From contig JAUJND010000026.1 in assembly GCA_030446505.1 (NCBI GenBank), positions 1 through 48,982 on the forward strand: DNA of 48,982 nt, in the 5' to 3' direction. Shown in pieces: positions 19,763 to 30,290 of the stretch; the stretch's first letter is position 1, and every line of letters begins with the position of its first letter. This stretch comes from Chroococcidiopsidaceae cyanobacterium YX2bin18 (GTDB taxonomy: Bacteria; Cyanobacteriota; Cyanobacteriia; Cyanobacteriales; Chroococcidiopsidaceae). The notes under the pieces are model-generated. The model was not told where the DNA came from. It was given only the letters and a program-made list of their open reading frames with translations, and did no database searches. The position numbers and the translations under genes were made by a program.

Positions 19763-21223
19763 TCAATCCGTTTCCGTTCTAAATGAAGATGTTGGAGAAA
19801 CTGCATCCGGTTCAGGTAAGCTTTCTGTTTGAGCCGCATCCGGTGGTAAGACTTCAGGTGAAGGCTCAATAATTTCTGGTATTGAAGGTAAGTCAGGAGA
19901 CGGCTTGAGCGCTGGACGGCGGAAGCGACTGAAAAAGTTACCTGATTTTTGTTTTAGCTGTTCAAATTCTGGTTTTGATTCAGCTAATGGAGTTGGTTCT
20001 ACTTCTGGGGTAGTTTCTATGGGTGGCGTTTTTAAAGGCTGTTGTTCTGGTTTATTCTCTGGTGCAGGAGTTTCGATTACCTCTGGTAGCGTGGGGGGTA
20101 AGCTGGGCGATCGCGTGGCAGATCGACGGCGGCGATTGAAAAATCCGCCAGCTTTTTTGGGTTCTAGTTCTTTCGACTCTGTTTCACTCGTCGGTGGCTC
20201 TTGAGGTTCAGTGTCAGTTACTTTATCTTGAGCTTGAGTTTCTGGGATTGGAGGTGTGATCGGAATTGGTGTGGTTGTGCCTGTAGTGTAGTTGGGATCT
20301 ACAATTCCACGAGCTTCAGCTGCTGTTAGTTCGCCTCTTACTAACTTGGAGAGCGTATCTTTACCTTTGGGTTCGTAAGTAATTAACCGGACTGTGTTGT
20401 TAAACACATTTTTAACAGAATTTCCCTGCTCATCTAAAAACTCTAGCTGCACCCAGTTTTTCCCTGGCTTGAAACCTTTAAGATATAGAGGTTGCCAGCG
20501 ATCTAAGACAAAACTGCTGCCATTAATCGTGCAGCGAATGCGCCAATCAGCAATGTCATCTTTAGAGTCTTGTTGGGCAACGAGGTGCAGGGGAGCATTT
20601 GTTAAGTAAAAGTCTAAAAGTATTGGTTCTGCCCCGTAGCTACCTTTAGGACGACTGTAGGTTAACAAAGGTTGGGCTGTATCAGGATTATTATCCTGAG
20701 TTTTTGTGAAGATGTGAAAAGTTGTCTGAGCGTAAGCACCTTCATTTTTAAAGCTTTCATGCCAAGGGCGTGAGGCAAAGACTCGCAGCGTGTGGGTGCC
20801 AGGCGAGATGTCTGGAAATACCAGTGGCTCGTTTAAATCGTAAACAGCTATATATGGTTGATTATCAAGAATAACGTGCAGGTGAGGACCCATATCGAGT
20901 TGCTGATTTTTAAAGAGAGTTAAATCTTGAACCTGCAACTTTACTGTTAACGTGTCTTCTTGCAGAACCTGATCGGGTTGAGGGTTCAAAATCGCCACTT
21001 GCGGTTGGTAAGTCTCTAATGTTGAGCGTAGTTGTTGAATAACTGACGGCGGGGAAACCTCTGAAATGCTGCCAGATAGTTGAGCAGGACTAACGTTGAG
21101 CGATCCTGCTGGGGTTGCAGCACGAAGGGCTTGTGAATCGGCGCGATCGCCACAACTCACCATCAAAACCAAAATTCCTGTGATTAGCCACGCACGAAGC
21201 GCTTTGTAATCTTTTGCAACCAA
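19763..21223 (-). CDS. Proline-rich lipoprotein of unknown function
   Basis: A 486-residue protein with a signal peptide and a lipobox-like LVLMVSC (Cys24), so it should be acylated and anchored at a membrane. Residues 70-300 form a beta-rich region with phrases such as GPHLHVILDNQPYIAVYDLN and SPGTHTLRVFASRPWHESF, suggesting an immunoglobulin-like fold. From about residue 310 on it is Pro/Glu/Thr-rich and probably disordered, like a cell-wall-spanning linker. This tail has an internal duplication, KKAGGFFNRRRRSATRSPSL and KSGNFFSRFRRPALKPSPDL. It is divergent from psaA. The function is unknown. Confidence 0.65.
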   Translation of the reverse strand: MVAKDYKALRAWLITGILVLMVSCGDRADSQALRAATPAGSLNVSPAQLSGSISEVSPPSVIQQLRSTLETYQPQVAILNPQPDQVLQEDTLTVKLQVQDLTLFKNQQLDMGPHLHVILDNQPYIAVYDLNEPLVFPDISPGTHTLRVFASRPWHESFKNEGAYAQTTFHIFTKTQDNNPDTAQPLLTYSRPKGSYGAEPILLDFYLTNAPLHLVAQQDSKDDIADWRIRCTINGSSFVLDRWQPLYLKGFKPGKNWVQLEFLDEQGNSVKNVFNNTVRLITYEPKGKDTLSKLVRGELTAAEARGIVDPNYTTGTTTPIPITPPIPETQAQDKVTDTEPQEPPTSETESKELEPKKAGGFFNRRRRSATRSPSLPPTLPEVIETPAPENKPEQQPLKTPPIETTPEVEPTPLAESKPEFEQLKQKSGNFFSRFRRPALKPSPDLPSIPEIIEPSPEVLPPDAAQTESLPEPDAVSPTSSFRTETD

Positions 21224-21869
21224 TTTATGCCAAACACCCAGTCACACTCCTAAGCTAAGACATCAAAGTTTTACTGTGTTGCTGCCGTCCCTTTAATATT
21301 AAGCGCTGGAAACCTCAACTAGAGGGGCAAGTATAGCACCCTGATATTAACTGTTGCCAACCAGATTTTACTTTTTTGAATTTATAAAGAACTTATTGAT
21401 TCCAGCGCCTACTCCTCCCATTACCAATAACAACGCAATTGTTGAAAGCACCATAGTGAACTTAAATTGCAGGGGTATAGGCACCAACCGCTACGCCCTT
21501 ATCAAATAAAGGTTTTAAAACGTGTGTAGGACAAGATTCTCCTCCCTGTCTCACCAACTAGAAGCTAAATTCCAGGGTAATAATTATTAATTTCTGTAAA
21601 TTATATGCAGATTCTCTTGACTTCTTTCCAAGTCTTTTCAACTCGTATACTAGAATCTGCTTGCAATCCAGCGATCTTGAATTATTGTTAACAACACCGC
21701 AACACAGAGGCAGACATGAGCCTATAATTCTTCAGAAGAAAGCAATTTCCACAAGCGGTCTTCATTGCTGGTTCAGCCTGATTCTGAATTAGTTAGAGTG
21801 ACTGACTCAGCCAAAGACAACTGGTGGTATTAATGATTCCTGATTCCTTGTCTAGAGAGGAGAGTCTGA
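21224..21869 (+). promoter_or_regulatory. psaA upstream region and leader
   Basis: About 650 bases separate the lipoprotein gene from psaA. It must hold divergent promoters, and a long psaA leader is typical of cyanobacteria with light-regulated psaAB. I cannot locate the transcription start or light-response elements with confidence. A strong ribosome site, GAGAGGAGA, ends about five bases before the psaA ATG at 21870. Confidence 0.5.
21368..21454 (-). CDS. Possible 28-aa single-span membrane peptide
   Basis: A short minus-strand frame reads MVLSTIALLLVMGGVGAGIN then KFFINSKK. It is one hydrophobic helix with a basic tail, like very small photosystem subunits, and it lies upstream of psaA. 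No clear ribosome site precedes it and I cannot name it. It may be a chance frame. Confidence 0.25.
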   Translation of the reverse strand: MVLSTIALLLVMGGVGAGINKFFINSKK

Positions 21870-24128
21870 ATGACGATTAGTCCTCCGGAGCGAGAGGAGA
21901 AAAAGGCAAGGGTTGTTGTCGATCAAGACCCGGTTCCCACTTCATTTGAACTGTGGGCTAAACCAGGTCATTTTGACCGCACCTTAGCTAGAGGTCCCAA
22001 AACAACCGCCTGGATTTGGAACCTTCATGCTCTCGCCCACGATTTTGATAGTCAAACGAGCGACTTAGAAGACGTATCCCGTAAGGTCTTCGCCGCCCAC
22101 TTTGGTCAATTGGCTGTGATCTTCCTGTGGATCAGTGGGATGGAGTTTCATGGCGCTCGCTTTTCAAACTACGAAGCTTGGCTGACCGACCCAATAGGCA
22201 TTAAGCCTAGTGCTCAAGTCGTTTGGCCGATTGTTGGTCAAGACATTTTAAATGCCGATGTTGGGGGTGGCTTCCACGGTATTCAAATTACCTCCGGCTT
22301 ATTTCACATTTGGCGGGCTGCTGGCTTTACAAATACATTCCAGCTTTATGTGACTGCTATCGGTGGCTTAGTAGCAGCAGCACTGATGCTGTTTGCTGGT
22401 TGGTTCCACTATCACAAGCGCGCTCCTAAACTGGAATGGTTCCAGAATGTGGAGTCGATGCTGAACCACCACTTGGCTGGGTTACTGGGTCTAGGAAGCC
22501 TATCTTGGGCTGGTCACCAGATTCACGTTGCTTTGCCAACTAACAAGCTATTGGATGCCGGGGTAGCGCCAGGGGATATTCCCTTGCCCCATGAATTCAT
22601 TTTGAACACTAGTTTAATGGCAGAGTTGTATCCCAGCTTTGCCAAGGGCTTAACACCGTTTTGGACGTTGGATTGGGGTCAGTATGCTGACTTTTTGACC
22701 TTCAAAGGCGGCTTGAACCCAGTCACAGGCAGCTTGTGGCTCACAGATACAGCACACCATCACTTGGCGATCGCTGTACTGTTCTTGATTGCAGGTCACC
22801 AATACCGTACCAATTGGGGCATTGGTCACAGCATTAGAGAAATTCTAGAGAACCACAAAGGTCCCTTTACAGGTGACGGTCACAAGGGTCTCTATGAAAA
22901 CCTGACAACATCCTGGCACGCTCAATTGGCAGTTAACCTAGCAATGCTGGGTTCTTTGAGCATCATTGTGGCGCACCATATGTATGCGATGCCTCCGTAT
23001 CCGTACATAGGGGTAGACTACGCAACTTCGCTTTCAATGTTTACCCACCATATGTGGATTGGCGGCTTCTTCATTGTTGGCGGAGCAGCCCACGGTGCCA
23101 TCTTTATGGTGCGTGACTATGATCCGGTAGTGAACCAAAACAACCTGATCGATCGAGTGCTGCGTCACCGAGATGCGATTATCTCTCACCTGAACTGGCT
23201 GTGTATGTTCTTGGGCTTCCATAGCTTTGGCTTGTACGTTCACAACGACACAATGCAGGCTTTGGGTCGTCCCCAAGATATGTTCTCCGATACAGCGATT
23301 CAGCTCCAACCTGTATTTGCTCAGTTTGTGCAAAATATCCAAACCTTGGCTCCGGGTACAACTGCTCCTAATCAGCTTGAACCTGTTAGCTATGTTTGGG
23401 GTGGTGGAGTTGTCGCGGTAGGTGGCAAAATTGCCATGATGCCGATGGCGCTAGGTACGGCGGATTTTATGATCCACCATATTCATGCGTTCCAAATCCA
23501 TGTGACAGTGCTGATTTTGCTGAAGGGTTTCCTATTTGCCCGTGGTTCTCGTTTGGTGCCAGACAAAGTTAACTTGGGCTTCCGCTTTCCCTGCGACGGA
23601 CCTGGTCGCGGCGGTACTTGCCAAGTATCTGGTTGGGATCACGTGTTCTTGGGTCTATTCTGGATGTTCAACACGATTGCGATCGCGGTTTACCACTTCA
23701 GTTGGAAAATGCAATCGGATGTGTGGGGAACTATCGATCCAGACGGCAACATAGCTCATATCACGGGCGGTAACTTTGCTCAAAGTGCAAACACTATCAA
23801 TGGTTGGTTGCGTGACTTCCAATGGGCTCAATCTGTTCAAGTGATTCAGTCCTACGGTACAGCGCTCTCAGCTTACGGTTTGATCTTCTTGGGCGCTCAC
23901 TTTGTTTGGGCATTTAGCCTCATGTTCCTATTCAGTGGTCGCGGCTACTGGCAAGAACTGATTGAATCAATCGTTTGGGCGCACAACAAGCTGAACTTTG
24001 CACCAGCAATTCAGCCCCGCGCACTAAGCATTATTCAGGGTCGAGCTGTTGGGGTGACTCATTTCCTCTTCGGAGCAATCGTCACAATATGGGCGTTCTT
24101 CGAGGCGCGCATTATTTCAGTAGGGTAG
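21870..24128 (+). CDS. psaA: Photosystem I P700 chlorophyll a apoprotein A1
   Basis: PsaA forms, with PsaB, the heterodimeric core of photosystem I in the thylakoid membrane and binds P700, A0, A1 and part of the FX iron-sulfur cluster. The 752-residue length is the family norm. The chain begins [20 protein letters not shown] and has eleven membrane helices rich in histidine pairs, for example [20 protein letters not shown]. The FX-binding loop [19 protein letters not shown] supplies two of the four cluster cysteines. The [18 protein letters not shown] segment near the end is conserved. The frame is intact. It is followed after 78 bases by psaB in a likely two-gene operon. Confidence 0.98.
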   Translation: MTISPPEREEKKARVVVDQDPVPTSFELWAKPGHFDRTLARGPKTTAWIWNLHALAHDFDSQTSDLEDVSRKVFAAHFGQLAVIFLWISGMEFHGARFSNYEAWLTDPIGIKPSAQVVWPIVGQDILNADVGGGFHGIQITSGLFHIWRAAGFTNTFQLYVTAIGGLVAAALMLFAGWFHYHKRAPKLEWFQNVESMLNHHLAGLLGLGSLSWAGHQIHVALPTNKLLDAGVAPGDIPLPHEFILNTSLMAELYPSFAKGLTPFWTLDWGQYADFLTFKGGLNPVTGSLWLTDTAHHHLAIAVLFLIAGHQYRTNWGIGHSIREILENHKGPFTGDGHKGLYENLTTSWHAQLAVNLAMLGSLSIIVAHHMYAMPPYPYIGVDYATSLSMFTHHMWIGGFFIVGGAAHGAIFMVRDYDPVVNQNNLIDRVLRHRDAIISHLNWLCMFLGFHSFGLYVHNDTMQALGRPQDMFSDTAIQLQPVFAQFVQNIQTLAPGTTAPNQLEPVSYVWGGGVVAVGGKIAMMPMALGTADFMIHHIHAFQIHVTVLILLKGFLFARGSRLVPDKVNLGFRFPCDGPGRGGTCQVSGWDHVFLGLFWMFNTIAIAVYHFSWKMQSDVWGTIDPDGNIAHITGGNFAQSANTINGWLRDFQWAQSVQVIQSYGTALSAYGLIFLGAHFVWAFSLMFLFSGRGYWQELIESIVWAHNKLNFAPAIQPRALSIIQGRAVGVTHFLFGAIVTIWAFFEARIISVG

Positions 24129-24135
24129 CATTCAG

Positions 24136-24178
24136 CCATCAGCGGTTAGCACTTCAGTTGAAGGCTAATAGCTGATGG
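24136..24178 (+). promoter_or_regulatory. Intercistronic hairpin between psaA and psaB
   Basis: The arms CCATCAGCGGTTAGC (24136-24150) and GCTAATAGCTGATGG (24164-24178) pair with two internal mismatches, and the 13-base loop contains a further CTTCA/TGAAG stem. There is no T-run after it, so it is not a classic terminator. It could be a processing or stabilising site, or an inserted repeat element. Confidence 0.75.
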
Positions 24179-24206
24179 TTTAAGGGAAGACGATTCACTA
24201 AAACCT

Positions 24207-26423
24207 ATGGCAACAAAATTTCCAAAATTTAACCAGGAGCTCGCTCAAGACCCGACAACACGTCGGATCTGGTACGGGATAGCTACAGGCAACGACTTTG
24301 AAAGCCACGATGGGATAACAGAGGAAAATCTTCACCAAAAGATTTTTGCTACCCATTTCGGTCACGTGGCAATCATCTTCCTGTGGACTTCCAGCCTCCT
24401 ATTCCACGTCGCCTGGCAAGGTAACTTCCAACAGTGGATTAAAGATCCGCTGAATGTCCGTCCCATCGCTCATGCAATTTGGGACCCTCACTTTGGTTCG
24501 CCAGCAGTAGATGCGTTTACGCAAGGTGGCGCAACTTATCCAGTTAATATTGCTTACTCTGGTGTATACCACTGGTGGTACACGATCGGAATGCGGACGA
24601 ACAATGACCTGTACATGGGTGCAGTGTTCCTGCTCCTCTTAGCGGCACTGTTCTTGTTCGCCGGTTGGCTGCACTTGCAGCCTAAGTTCCGTCCTTCCTT
24701 AGCTTGGTTTAAGAGTGCTGAACCGCGGTTGAACCACCACTTAGCAGGTTTGTTTGGAGTTAGCTCTTTAGCATGGACTGGTCACTTAGTTCACGTTGCT
24801 ATCCCCGAATCTCGCGGACAGCACGTGGGTTGGGACAACTTCCTCACAACTCTGCCACACCCAGAGGGATTGAAACCATTTTTCACGGGTAATTGGGGTG
24901 TTTACGCGGCAAACCCGGATACACCTGGTCATCTATTTGGCACATCTCAAGGTGCGGGTGATGCGATTCTGACCTTCTTAGGTGGCTTCCATCCTCAGAC
25001 TCAGTCATTGTGGCTGACGGATATGGCTCACCACCACCTAGCGATCGCGGTTATCTTCATTATTGCGGGTCACCAATACCGGACTAACTTTGGCATTGGT
25101 CATAGCATCAAAGAAATGCTAAATGCTAAGAATTTCTTTGGCGTTAAAACTCAAGGTCAAGGTAACCTAGCTCACCAAGGGTTGTACGACACCTATAACA
25201 ACTCGCTGCACTTCCAGTTATCTATCCACTTGGCATCGCTGGGGACTATCCTTTCCCTAGTAGCGCAGCATATGTATGCTCTACCTCCCTATGCATTCAT
25301 GGGGCAGGACTTCACAACTCAGGCAGCGCTTTATAGCCACCACCAGTACATTGCTGGTTTCCTGATGGTAGGAGCGTTCGCTCACGCAGCAATTTTCTGG
25401 GTGCGCGACTACGACCCTGACCAAAATAAAGGTAATGTGCTAGAACGCTTGCTGAAGCATAAAGAGGCGATTATCTCACACCTAAGCTGGGTATCGCTGT
25501 TCTTGGGATTCCACACTTTGGGACTGTACGTCCATAACGATGTTGTGGTTGCCTTCGGCACACCTGAAAAGCAAATTCTGATTGAGCCAGTGTTTGCCCA
25601 GTTCATTCAAGGTGCTCATGGCAAAGCCTTATATGGCTTTGATGCCCTGTTGTCGAATCCAGATAGTATTGCTTCTACTGCTGGTGCTGCCTGGTTACCT
25701 GGCTGGGTAGATGCTATCAACTCTGGCACCAACTCCCTGTTCTTGACTATTGGTCCTGGTGACTTCCTAGTACACCACGCCTTTGCATTGGGTCTACACA
25801 CCACCACTCTGATTTGTGTCAAGGGTGCGTTAGATGCCCGTGGTACCAAGCTGATGCCTGATAAAAAGGACTTCGGTTTTACCTTCCCCTGCGATGGTCC
25901 TGGTCGTGGTGGCACCTGCCAAACTTCTGCTTGGGAGCAATCTTTCTTCCTGGCTACGTTCTGGATGCTCAATACTCTTGGTTGGGTCACCTTCTATTGG
26001 CATTGGAAGCATCTGGGCATCTGGCAAGGTAATGTGGCTCAGTTCAATGAGTCTTCTACCTACCTGATGGGCTGGCTGCGGGATTACCTGTGGCTGTACT
26101 CTGCTCAGGTAATTAACGGTTATACACCTTATGGCGTAAATAACCTGTCTGTTTGGTCTTGGATGTTCCTATTCGGTCACTTGGTTTGGGCAACCGGCTT
26201 CATGTTCTTAATCTCTTGGAGAGGTTACTGGCAAGAGTTGATCGAAACTTTAGTCTGGGCACACGAGCGTACTCCGTTGGCGAACTTAGTTCGCTGGAAG
26301 GACAAGCCTGTTGCTCTGTCAATCGTCCAAGGTTGGGCAACTGGTTTAGCTCACTTTACAGTTGGCTATATCTTCACCTACGCTGCCTTCCTCATCGCCT
26401 CAACTGCTGGTAAATTTGGCTGA
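24207..26423 (+). CDS. psaB: Photosystem I P700 chlorophyll a apoprotein A2
   Basis: PsaB is the second core subunit of photosystem I and supplies the other half of the P700, quinone and FX sites, and much of the docking surface for plastocyanin or cytochrome c6. The 738-residue chain starts [20 protein letters not shown], as in other cyanobacteria. It contains [20 protein letters not shown], the FX loop [19 protein letters not shown] and the conserved C-terminal [19 protein letters not shown]. The frame is intact. The ribosome site before the ATG is weak (AAGGGA well upstream), suggesting coupling or dependence on the psaA transcript. A strong terminator follows. Confidence 0.98.
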   Translation: MATKFPKFNQELAQDPTTRRIWYGIATGNDFESHDGITEENLHQKIFATHFGHVAIIFLWTSSLLFHVAWQGNFQQWIKDPLNVRPIAHAIWDPHFGSPAVDAFTQGGATYPVNIAYSGVYHWWYTIGMRTNNDLYMGAVFLLLLAALFLFAGWLHLQPKFRPSLAWFKSAEPRLNHHLAGLFGVSSLAWTGHLVHVAIPESRGQHVGWDNFLTTLPHPEGLKPFFTGNWGVYAANPDTPGHLFGTSQGAGDAILTFLGGFHPQTQSLWLTDMAHHHLAIAVIFIIAGHQYRTNFGIGHSIKEMLNAKNFFGVKTQGQGNLAHQGLYDTYNNSLHFQLSIHLASLGTILSLVAQHMYALPPYAFMGQDFTTQAALYSHHQYIAGFLMVGAFAHAAIFWVRDYDPDQNKGNVLERLLKHKEAIISHLSWVSLFLGFHTLGLYVHNDVVVAFGTPEKQILIEPVFAQFIQGAHGKALYGFDALLSNPDSIASTAGAAWLPGWVDAINSGTNSLFLTIGPGDFLVHHAFALGLHTTTLICVKGALDARGTKLMPDKKDFGFTFPCDGPGRGGTCQTSAWEQSFFLATFWMLNTLGWVTFYWHWKHLGIWQGNVAQFNESSTYLMGWLRDYLWLYSAQVINGYTPYGVNNLSVWSWMFLFGHLVWATGFMFLISWRGYWQELIETLVWAHERTPLANLVRWKDKPVALSIVQGWATGLAHFTVGYIFTYAAFLIASTAGKFG

Positions 26424-26463
26424 TCTCCTGTAGTTCGGTGAATAAGTAACTTTTAAGGTTACT

Positions 26464-26499
26464 AAAATAAATCCTCCATATTCATGGGGGATTTATTTT
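26464..26499 (+). terminator. Rho-independent-type terminator of the psaAB operon
   Basis: The arms AAAATAAATCCTCC (26464-26477) and GGGGGATTTATTTT (26486-26499) pair over 14 bases with a single G-U pair and an eight-base loop, 40 bases after the psaB stop. The T-rich right arm gives the U-tract. Being nearly symmetric it may also act on the opposite strand, for the MFS gene at 26609. Confidence 0.85.
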
Positions 26500-26608
26500 G
26501 AACAATTTTTGGCTGTAATGCGTGGTTGAGAAATCAGTTAAAGTAGTAATCTTAGCAGCAGACATTTGTCAGACAAATCTTAATTACTTCAAAATCTTTT
26601 AACCAACA

Positions 26609-27259
26609 TTATGGGTATTTTCGTAAAATTTGGGCTTGATAAAGCGTAGCGCAAATCTGAATTAGTCCCATTGTGATAAACAGAACATTAAACGAGAAGT
26701 AATTTATAATTAGTCCTCCAATAATCATTGCAAAACCAGTTGTAAGTTGTGTTTGTCCAGCAGCAAGACCCCAAATATATCCTGAATCCTCTTGAGCACT
26801 ATGTTTTGCGTAGAGTGCATCCCAAGTAGGAGCAGCGAGTGCAGCCGCAATTCCTAGACCAACTTGAACGCAAAGTAAGTGTAGTGTTGAGGATGCCAAC
26901 AAATAACTAAACGTAAACACAGCATTTAACGCATAGCCTGCAACTAATAACTTTTCCTTGCTAAATTTCTTGTCTGAGAGCTTTCCCACAAACTTAGTAA
27001 AAATTCCCGCTGCAATTAAATAAGTCGCCCAAATCCAAGATATCTCCAGAATGTTACCGCCTATTTTCTCCGTAAGTACTCCAAGAATAGGTCCTAACAT
27101 TCCTTCGCCCAGATACCAAATACTGCTACCGTAAAGAAGTATTTGTGTACTTTTATTGAGTTTCTTGTTGTAAGGGAGTACGTTCTTTAACAGAATACTT
27201 CTTGTCCTTTTGCTTAATTTATTAGCTTGAAGCAATAAGCTACTAACTGTTAAAAACAT
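26609..27259 (-). CDS. MFS-type transporter, half-length (216 aa)
   Basis: This membrane protein has about six hydrophobic helices (for example ILEISWIWATYLIAAGIF, LLCVQVGLGIAAALAAPTW, FAMIIGGLIINYFSFNVLF). The loop phrase KFVGKLSDKKFSKEKLLVAG resembles the cytoplasmic signature between helices 2 and 3 of the major facilitator superfamily. Full MFS proteins have about 400 residues and twelve helices, so this is a half-size form, possibly a dimer or a truncated gene. The substrate is unknown. It lies 20 bases downstream of the SET-domain gene on the same strand, which suggests cotranscription. Confidence 0.6.
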   Translation of the reverse strand: MFLTVSSLLLQANKLSKRTRSILLKNVLPYNKKLNKSTQILLYGSSIWYLGEGMLGPILGVLTEKIGGNILEISWIWATYLIAAGIFTKFVGKLSDKKFSKEKLLVAGYALNAVFTFSYLLASSTLHLLCVQVGLGIAAALAAPTWDALYAKHSAQEDSGYIWGLAAGQTQLTTGFAMIIGGLIINYFSFNVLFITMGLIQICATLYQAQILRKYP

Positions 27260-27279
27260 AAAAAGCTTGTCTTAATAAA

Positions 27280-27822
27280 TTAAATTTTAACTGTAGATAT
27301 TTGTTGATATTGAATGGCAATGCATTCTTGGACAATTTTTAGATCAAGATACTTTTGCCTTATTTGAGATGGAAGATGCCTGAAATCCTTTATGATTTCT
27401 CTACAATTTTTATTTCCACACTTACACTGCATTGTCCAATGATCTTCGTCCATTGTATTTGAGTAATCAAAATAAATTTCTTCTCCTTTGAAGATGAAGT
27501 GCAATTAGGACAGTATTATTTTGGATACCTGCATTAGGATTACAAGAATGATTTACAAAACGACCTGGCTCTTCAACATCAATATAAAGATTATTACCGA
27601 TTTGAAGAGCATCTCCCTGTTTACTTCCTTTAGCAAGTGTTTGCTTGAAATCGATATAACGACCCTTAAACCTGAGAATTTCTTCTCCTGTTTTAATAAA
27701 GTTTTTGCGAAGAGACCTTTTCCAAAACTACATTCAGCAATATAAAAATTACTACTTAAAGTATTAAACAAATTAGCTTGTTGACTTAAAAAATAGCCTG
27801 TTTGATTCAGAGAAGGTTTCAT
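27280..27822 (-). pseudogene. SET-domain protein-lysine methyltransferase-like gene, two frameshifts
   Basis: Read through two frame changes, this gives a single SET-domain protein of about 180 residues: MKPSLNQTGYFLSQQANLFN, FYIAECSFGKGLFAKTLL, then GEEILRFKGRYIDF, NNLYIDVEEPGRFVNHSCNP and finally GEEIYFDYSNTMDEDHW with post-SET-like cysteines in CKCGNKNC. The NHSCNPN and EEIYFDYS motifs are the SET cofactor and active-site signatures. The first break lies at the T4 run 27691-27694 (one A missing on the coding strand); the second is near 27487-27499. Such proteins methylate lysines; bacterial substrates are largely unknown. The ATG at 27822 is preferred over the TTG 21 bases upstream. Confidence 0.72.
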
Positions 27823-28434
27823 ATTATCTTTAAAAAGTAACAACCAGATAAATTTAACGCTAACTTTAGTAGGTTTCCAAGCCTAATATTACGGATACTT
27901 TTACAAGTAGTTTTTCTAGAGCTATGCCTAAACCAAACACTTGTCAGTAAACGCAAGTTTCTCCAGTAGTTGTAAGCCACTGCATTTACGTTACTTGTTA
28001 GGATTTAGCTGCATTTATACAGTAACGTAATTGGATGAAGAAGTAAAAATCAAAAATCTTGAAGGCAAACTTATAAGTTTCATTTGCGGTTATAAATATA
28101 AGAATAACAGTAGCTATGCCACACTAAAATTGTCATTAAGCATTTAATGCATCACAACTTTTCGTCGGCTAAATCTTTCTAAAAAACTGTCAATTTTCTA
28201 AACTCAGTTATTAATCAAGGTAGTAACTTTATATACACTTTGCTCAAAATAATATCTAGCTACATATTATCTGTCGAAGCGTAATTTCACTGATACTTTG
28301 AACCAGTCTACTCTTTCTATAAAAATACTTCAGTAGAGATACGGTAGTACTGTTGATAGCTTCATGCTTTTGTAAGGATATATTTGTCCCACACTTATCT
28401 TTAACTAACAAATAAGCAAAACTTTTTAAAAATT
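27823..28434. other. AT-rich intergenic region before the amine oxidase
   Basis: About 610 bases between the divergent SET-domain and amine oxidase genes. I see no coding frame with a ribosome site and no clear hairpin. It should hold two divergent promoters. Confidence 0.4.
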
Positions 28435-30108
28435 ATGAGTCGTTCGCCGCTATTCAGAAACCTTACCCGGGCAATGCGGATTGCTCTTTACTGCGAAAAG
28501 CATAATATTTCAACGAGCCAGGGACTAGAGCAGTTAGCTGCTTTAGAATCGCGCGTAGCTCACTGGCGTACCAGCAGACGCAAGTTTCTGGCACTGACAG
28601 CGGTAAGCGCCTGCGGAGCAGTTACCGGATTGGGTCGTACTCAAGCAGCGCCGCCGTTAAGGTCGGACGTAAAAGTAGGAATCGTCGGCGCTGGTTTGGC
28701 GGGTCTTACCTGTGGCTATGAATTTAAAAAGAACGGGATCTCGGCAACACTTTATGAAGCTAGCAACCGAGTGGGAGGGCGCTGTTTTTCCCTCGGTGGC
28801 ACATTCTCAAGACCTGTTAACTTCCCAAATCAAGTTGTCGAGCGGGGTGGTGAGTTCATCGACAACCTTCACAAAACAATGATCGGCTATGCGCGGCAGT
28901 TTGGTCTGACGCTTGAAGATATGGGGAAGCAACCAGGGGAAATTTTTTATTATTTTAACGGACAGCGCTATCCAGAGTCAGTAGTTGTCAACGAGTACCG
29001 CAACTTGGTAGCTGCGATGCGGACAGACTTAATTAAGCTCTCAGCTGCACCGACTGCTGACAATCACACGGATGCTGACGTTGTATTCGACAACATCAAC
29101 TTGCTGGAGTATCTGGAAACCCGTAAAGCTGGAAATGTAATTAAAGCAGCGATCGCCGCAGCTTACATGGCAGAGTTTGGTCTTGAAATATACGAGCAAA
29201 GCTGTCTCAACTTTCTCCTGTTTATCCACGCAGACAAGAGGTCAAAGTTTACCCCTTTTGGGATCTTTAGCGACGAACGTTATCACATTATTGGCGGCAA
29301 CGAGCAAATTGCCCAGGGTCTTAGCAACCAACTCCAAGGACAGATTAATCTGAGAATGCGGCTCGTTAAAGTTCGCAAGAACGCAATGAACCAAATTGAA
29401 CTTACATTCCAAAATAATTCGCAGACCACAACTGCAATTTATGATGCCGTTGTCTTGGCAATTCCGTTTACAGTTCTGCGCGAAGTTGAACTAGATCCGA
29501 GTCTTGAACTTCCCGGCTGGAAACGCCAGGCGATCGCTCAACTTAGTTACGGCAAGAACGCCAAGATGATGGTCGGCTTTAACAGTCGTCCGTGGATCAC
29601 TCAAGGTAGCAACGGCACATCCTACTCGAACCTGCCAAACCATCAGACTACATGGGAGTCAAACCCGACTAAAGCGACAAATATCTCGGCAGTACTGACG
29701 GACTACTCAAGCGGCAACCGGGGCGCACGCCTGAACCCGTCCCAGGTTCAGCTAGAGGCAATGCGCTTTCTCGGCGACCTGGACATTGTGTATCCCGGTG
29801 CACTGGCGGCAGCAAAACGCGATCCCGAAGGGGCAAGCCGCCAAGAGCGGCATCACAATAATTTTCAAGTACATCTTGAACACTGGCCCTCAAACCCACT
29901 GATGAAAGGTAGCTATGCCTGCTGCTACAAGCCAGGTCAATTTACGACAATTGGCGGCAATGAAGGCAAGCCAATTGGTAATCTCCACTTTGCCGGCGAA
30001 CACACCAACTCTTTCTACGAGTGGCAAGGCTACATGGAAGGGGCAGCCCTTTCGGGTATTCAGGCCGCTAAAGAGATTCTTCAGGATCTTAAGGTGGGTA
30101 AGTTGTAA
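28435..30108 (+). CDS. Tat-exported flavin monoamine oxidase
   Basis: A 557-residue FAD-dependent amine oxidase. A twin-arginine signal (SRRKFLALTAVSACGAV, Arg48-Arg49) precedes the mature part, so folded export to the periplasm is likely; the 45 residues before it are unusually long for a Tat signal. The FAD Rossmann motif VGIVGAGLAGLTCGYEF and YEASNRVGGRCFSLGG follow, and the second flavin motif NLHFAGEHTNSFYEWQGYME stands near the end. Related enzymes oxidise amino acids or polyamines and release hydrogen peroxide and ammonia; the substrate is unknown here. The frame is intact. It is followed after about 180 bases by a signalling gene on the same strand. Confidence 0.85.
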   Translation: MSRSPLFRNLTRAMRIALYCEKHNISTSQGLEQLAALESRVAHWRTSRRKFLALTAVSACGAVTGLGRTQAAPPLRSDVKVGIVGAGLAGLTCGYEFKKNGISATLYEASNRVGGRCFSLGGTFSRPVNFPNQVVERGGEFIDNLHKTMIGYARQFGLTLEDMGKQPGEIFYYFNGQRYPESVVVNEYRNLVAAMRTDLIKLSAAPTADNHTDADVVFDNINLLEYLETRKAGNVIKAAIAAAYMAEFGLEIYEQSCLNFLLFIHADKRSKFTPFGIFSDERYHIIGGNEQIAQGLSNQLQGQINLRMRLVKVRKNAMNQIELTFQNNSQTTTAIYDAVVLAIPFTVLREVELDPSLELPGWKRQAIAQLSYGKNAKMMVGFNSRPWITQGSNGTSYSNLPNHQTTWESNPTKATNISAVLTDYSSGNRGARLNPSQVQLEAMRFLGDLDIVYPGALAAAKRDPEGASRQERHHNNFQVHLEHWPSNPLMKGSYACCYKPGQFTTIGGNEGKPIGNLHFAGEHTNSFYEWQGYMEGAALSGIQAAKEILQDLKVGKL

Positions 30109-30290
30109 GTTTTGTAAAGCTTAGAGGGATGGCTTAATTGGAGGCTAAAGAAGCGCAAAACTTGGGCTAAATATTGATAACACTGAAGCATTCGTTCGCG
30201 CTATTTAACTTGATGATTCTCCGGTGGAATGTTACGTTCTTGAAAATGCGTTTTAGAAGCCTCCGATTTAACCCGCTGAAAGTGAACCCC

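Noticed and set aside
30174..30290. Extended N-terminus of the GGDEF/EAL receptor
   Set aside because: The extra 39 residues precede a typical CHASE4-protein start and show no conserved features, so the ATG at 30291 was preferred.
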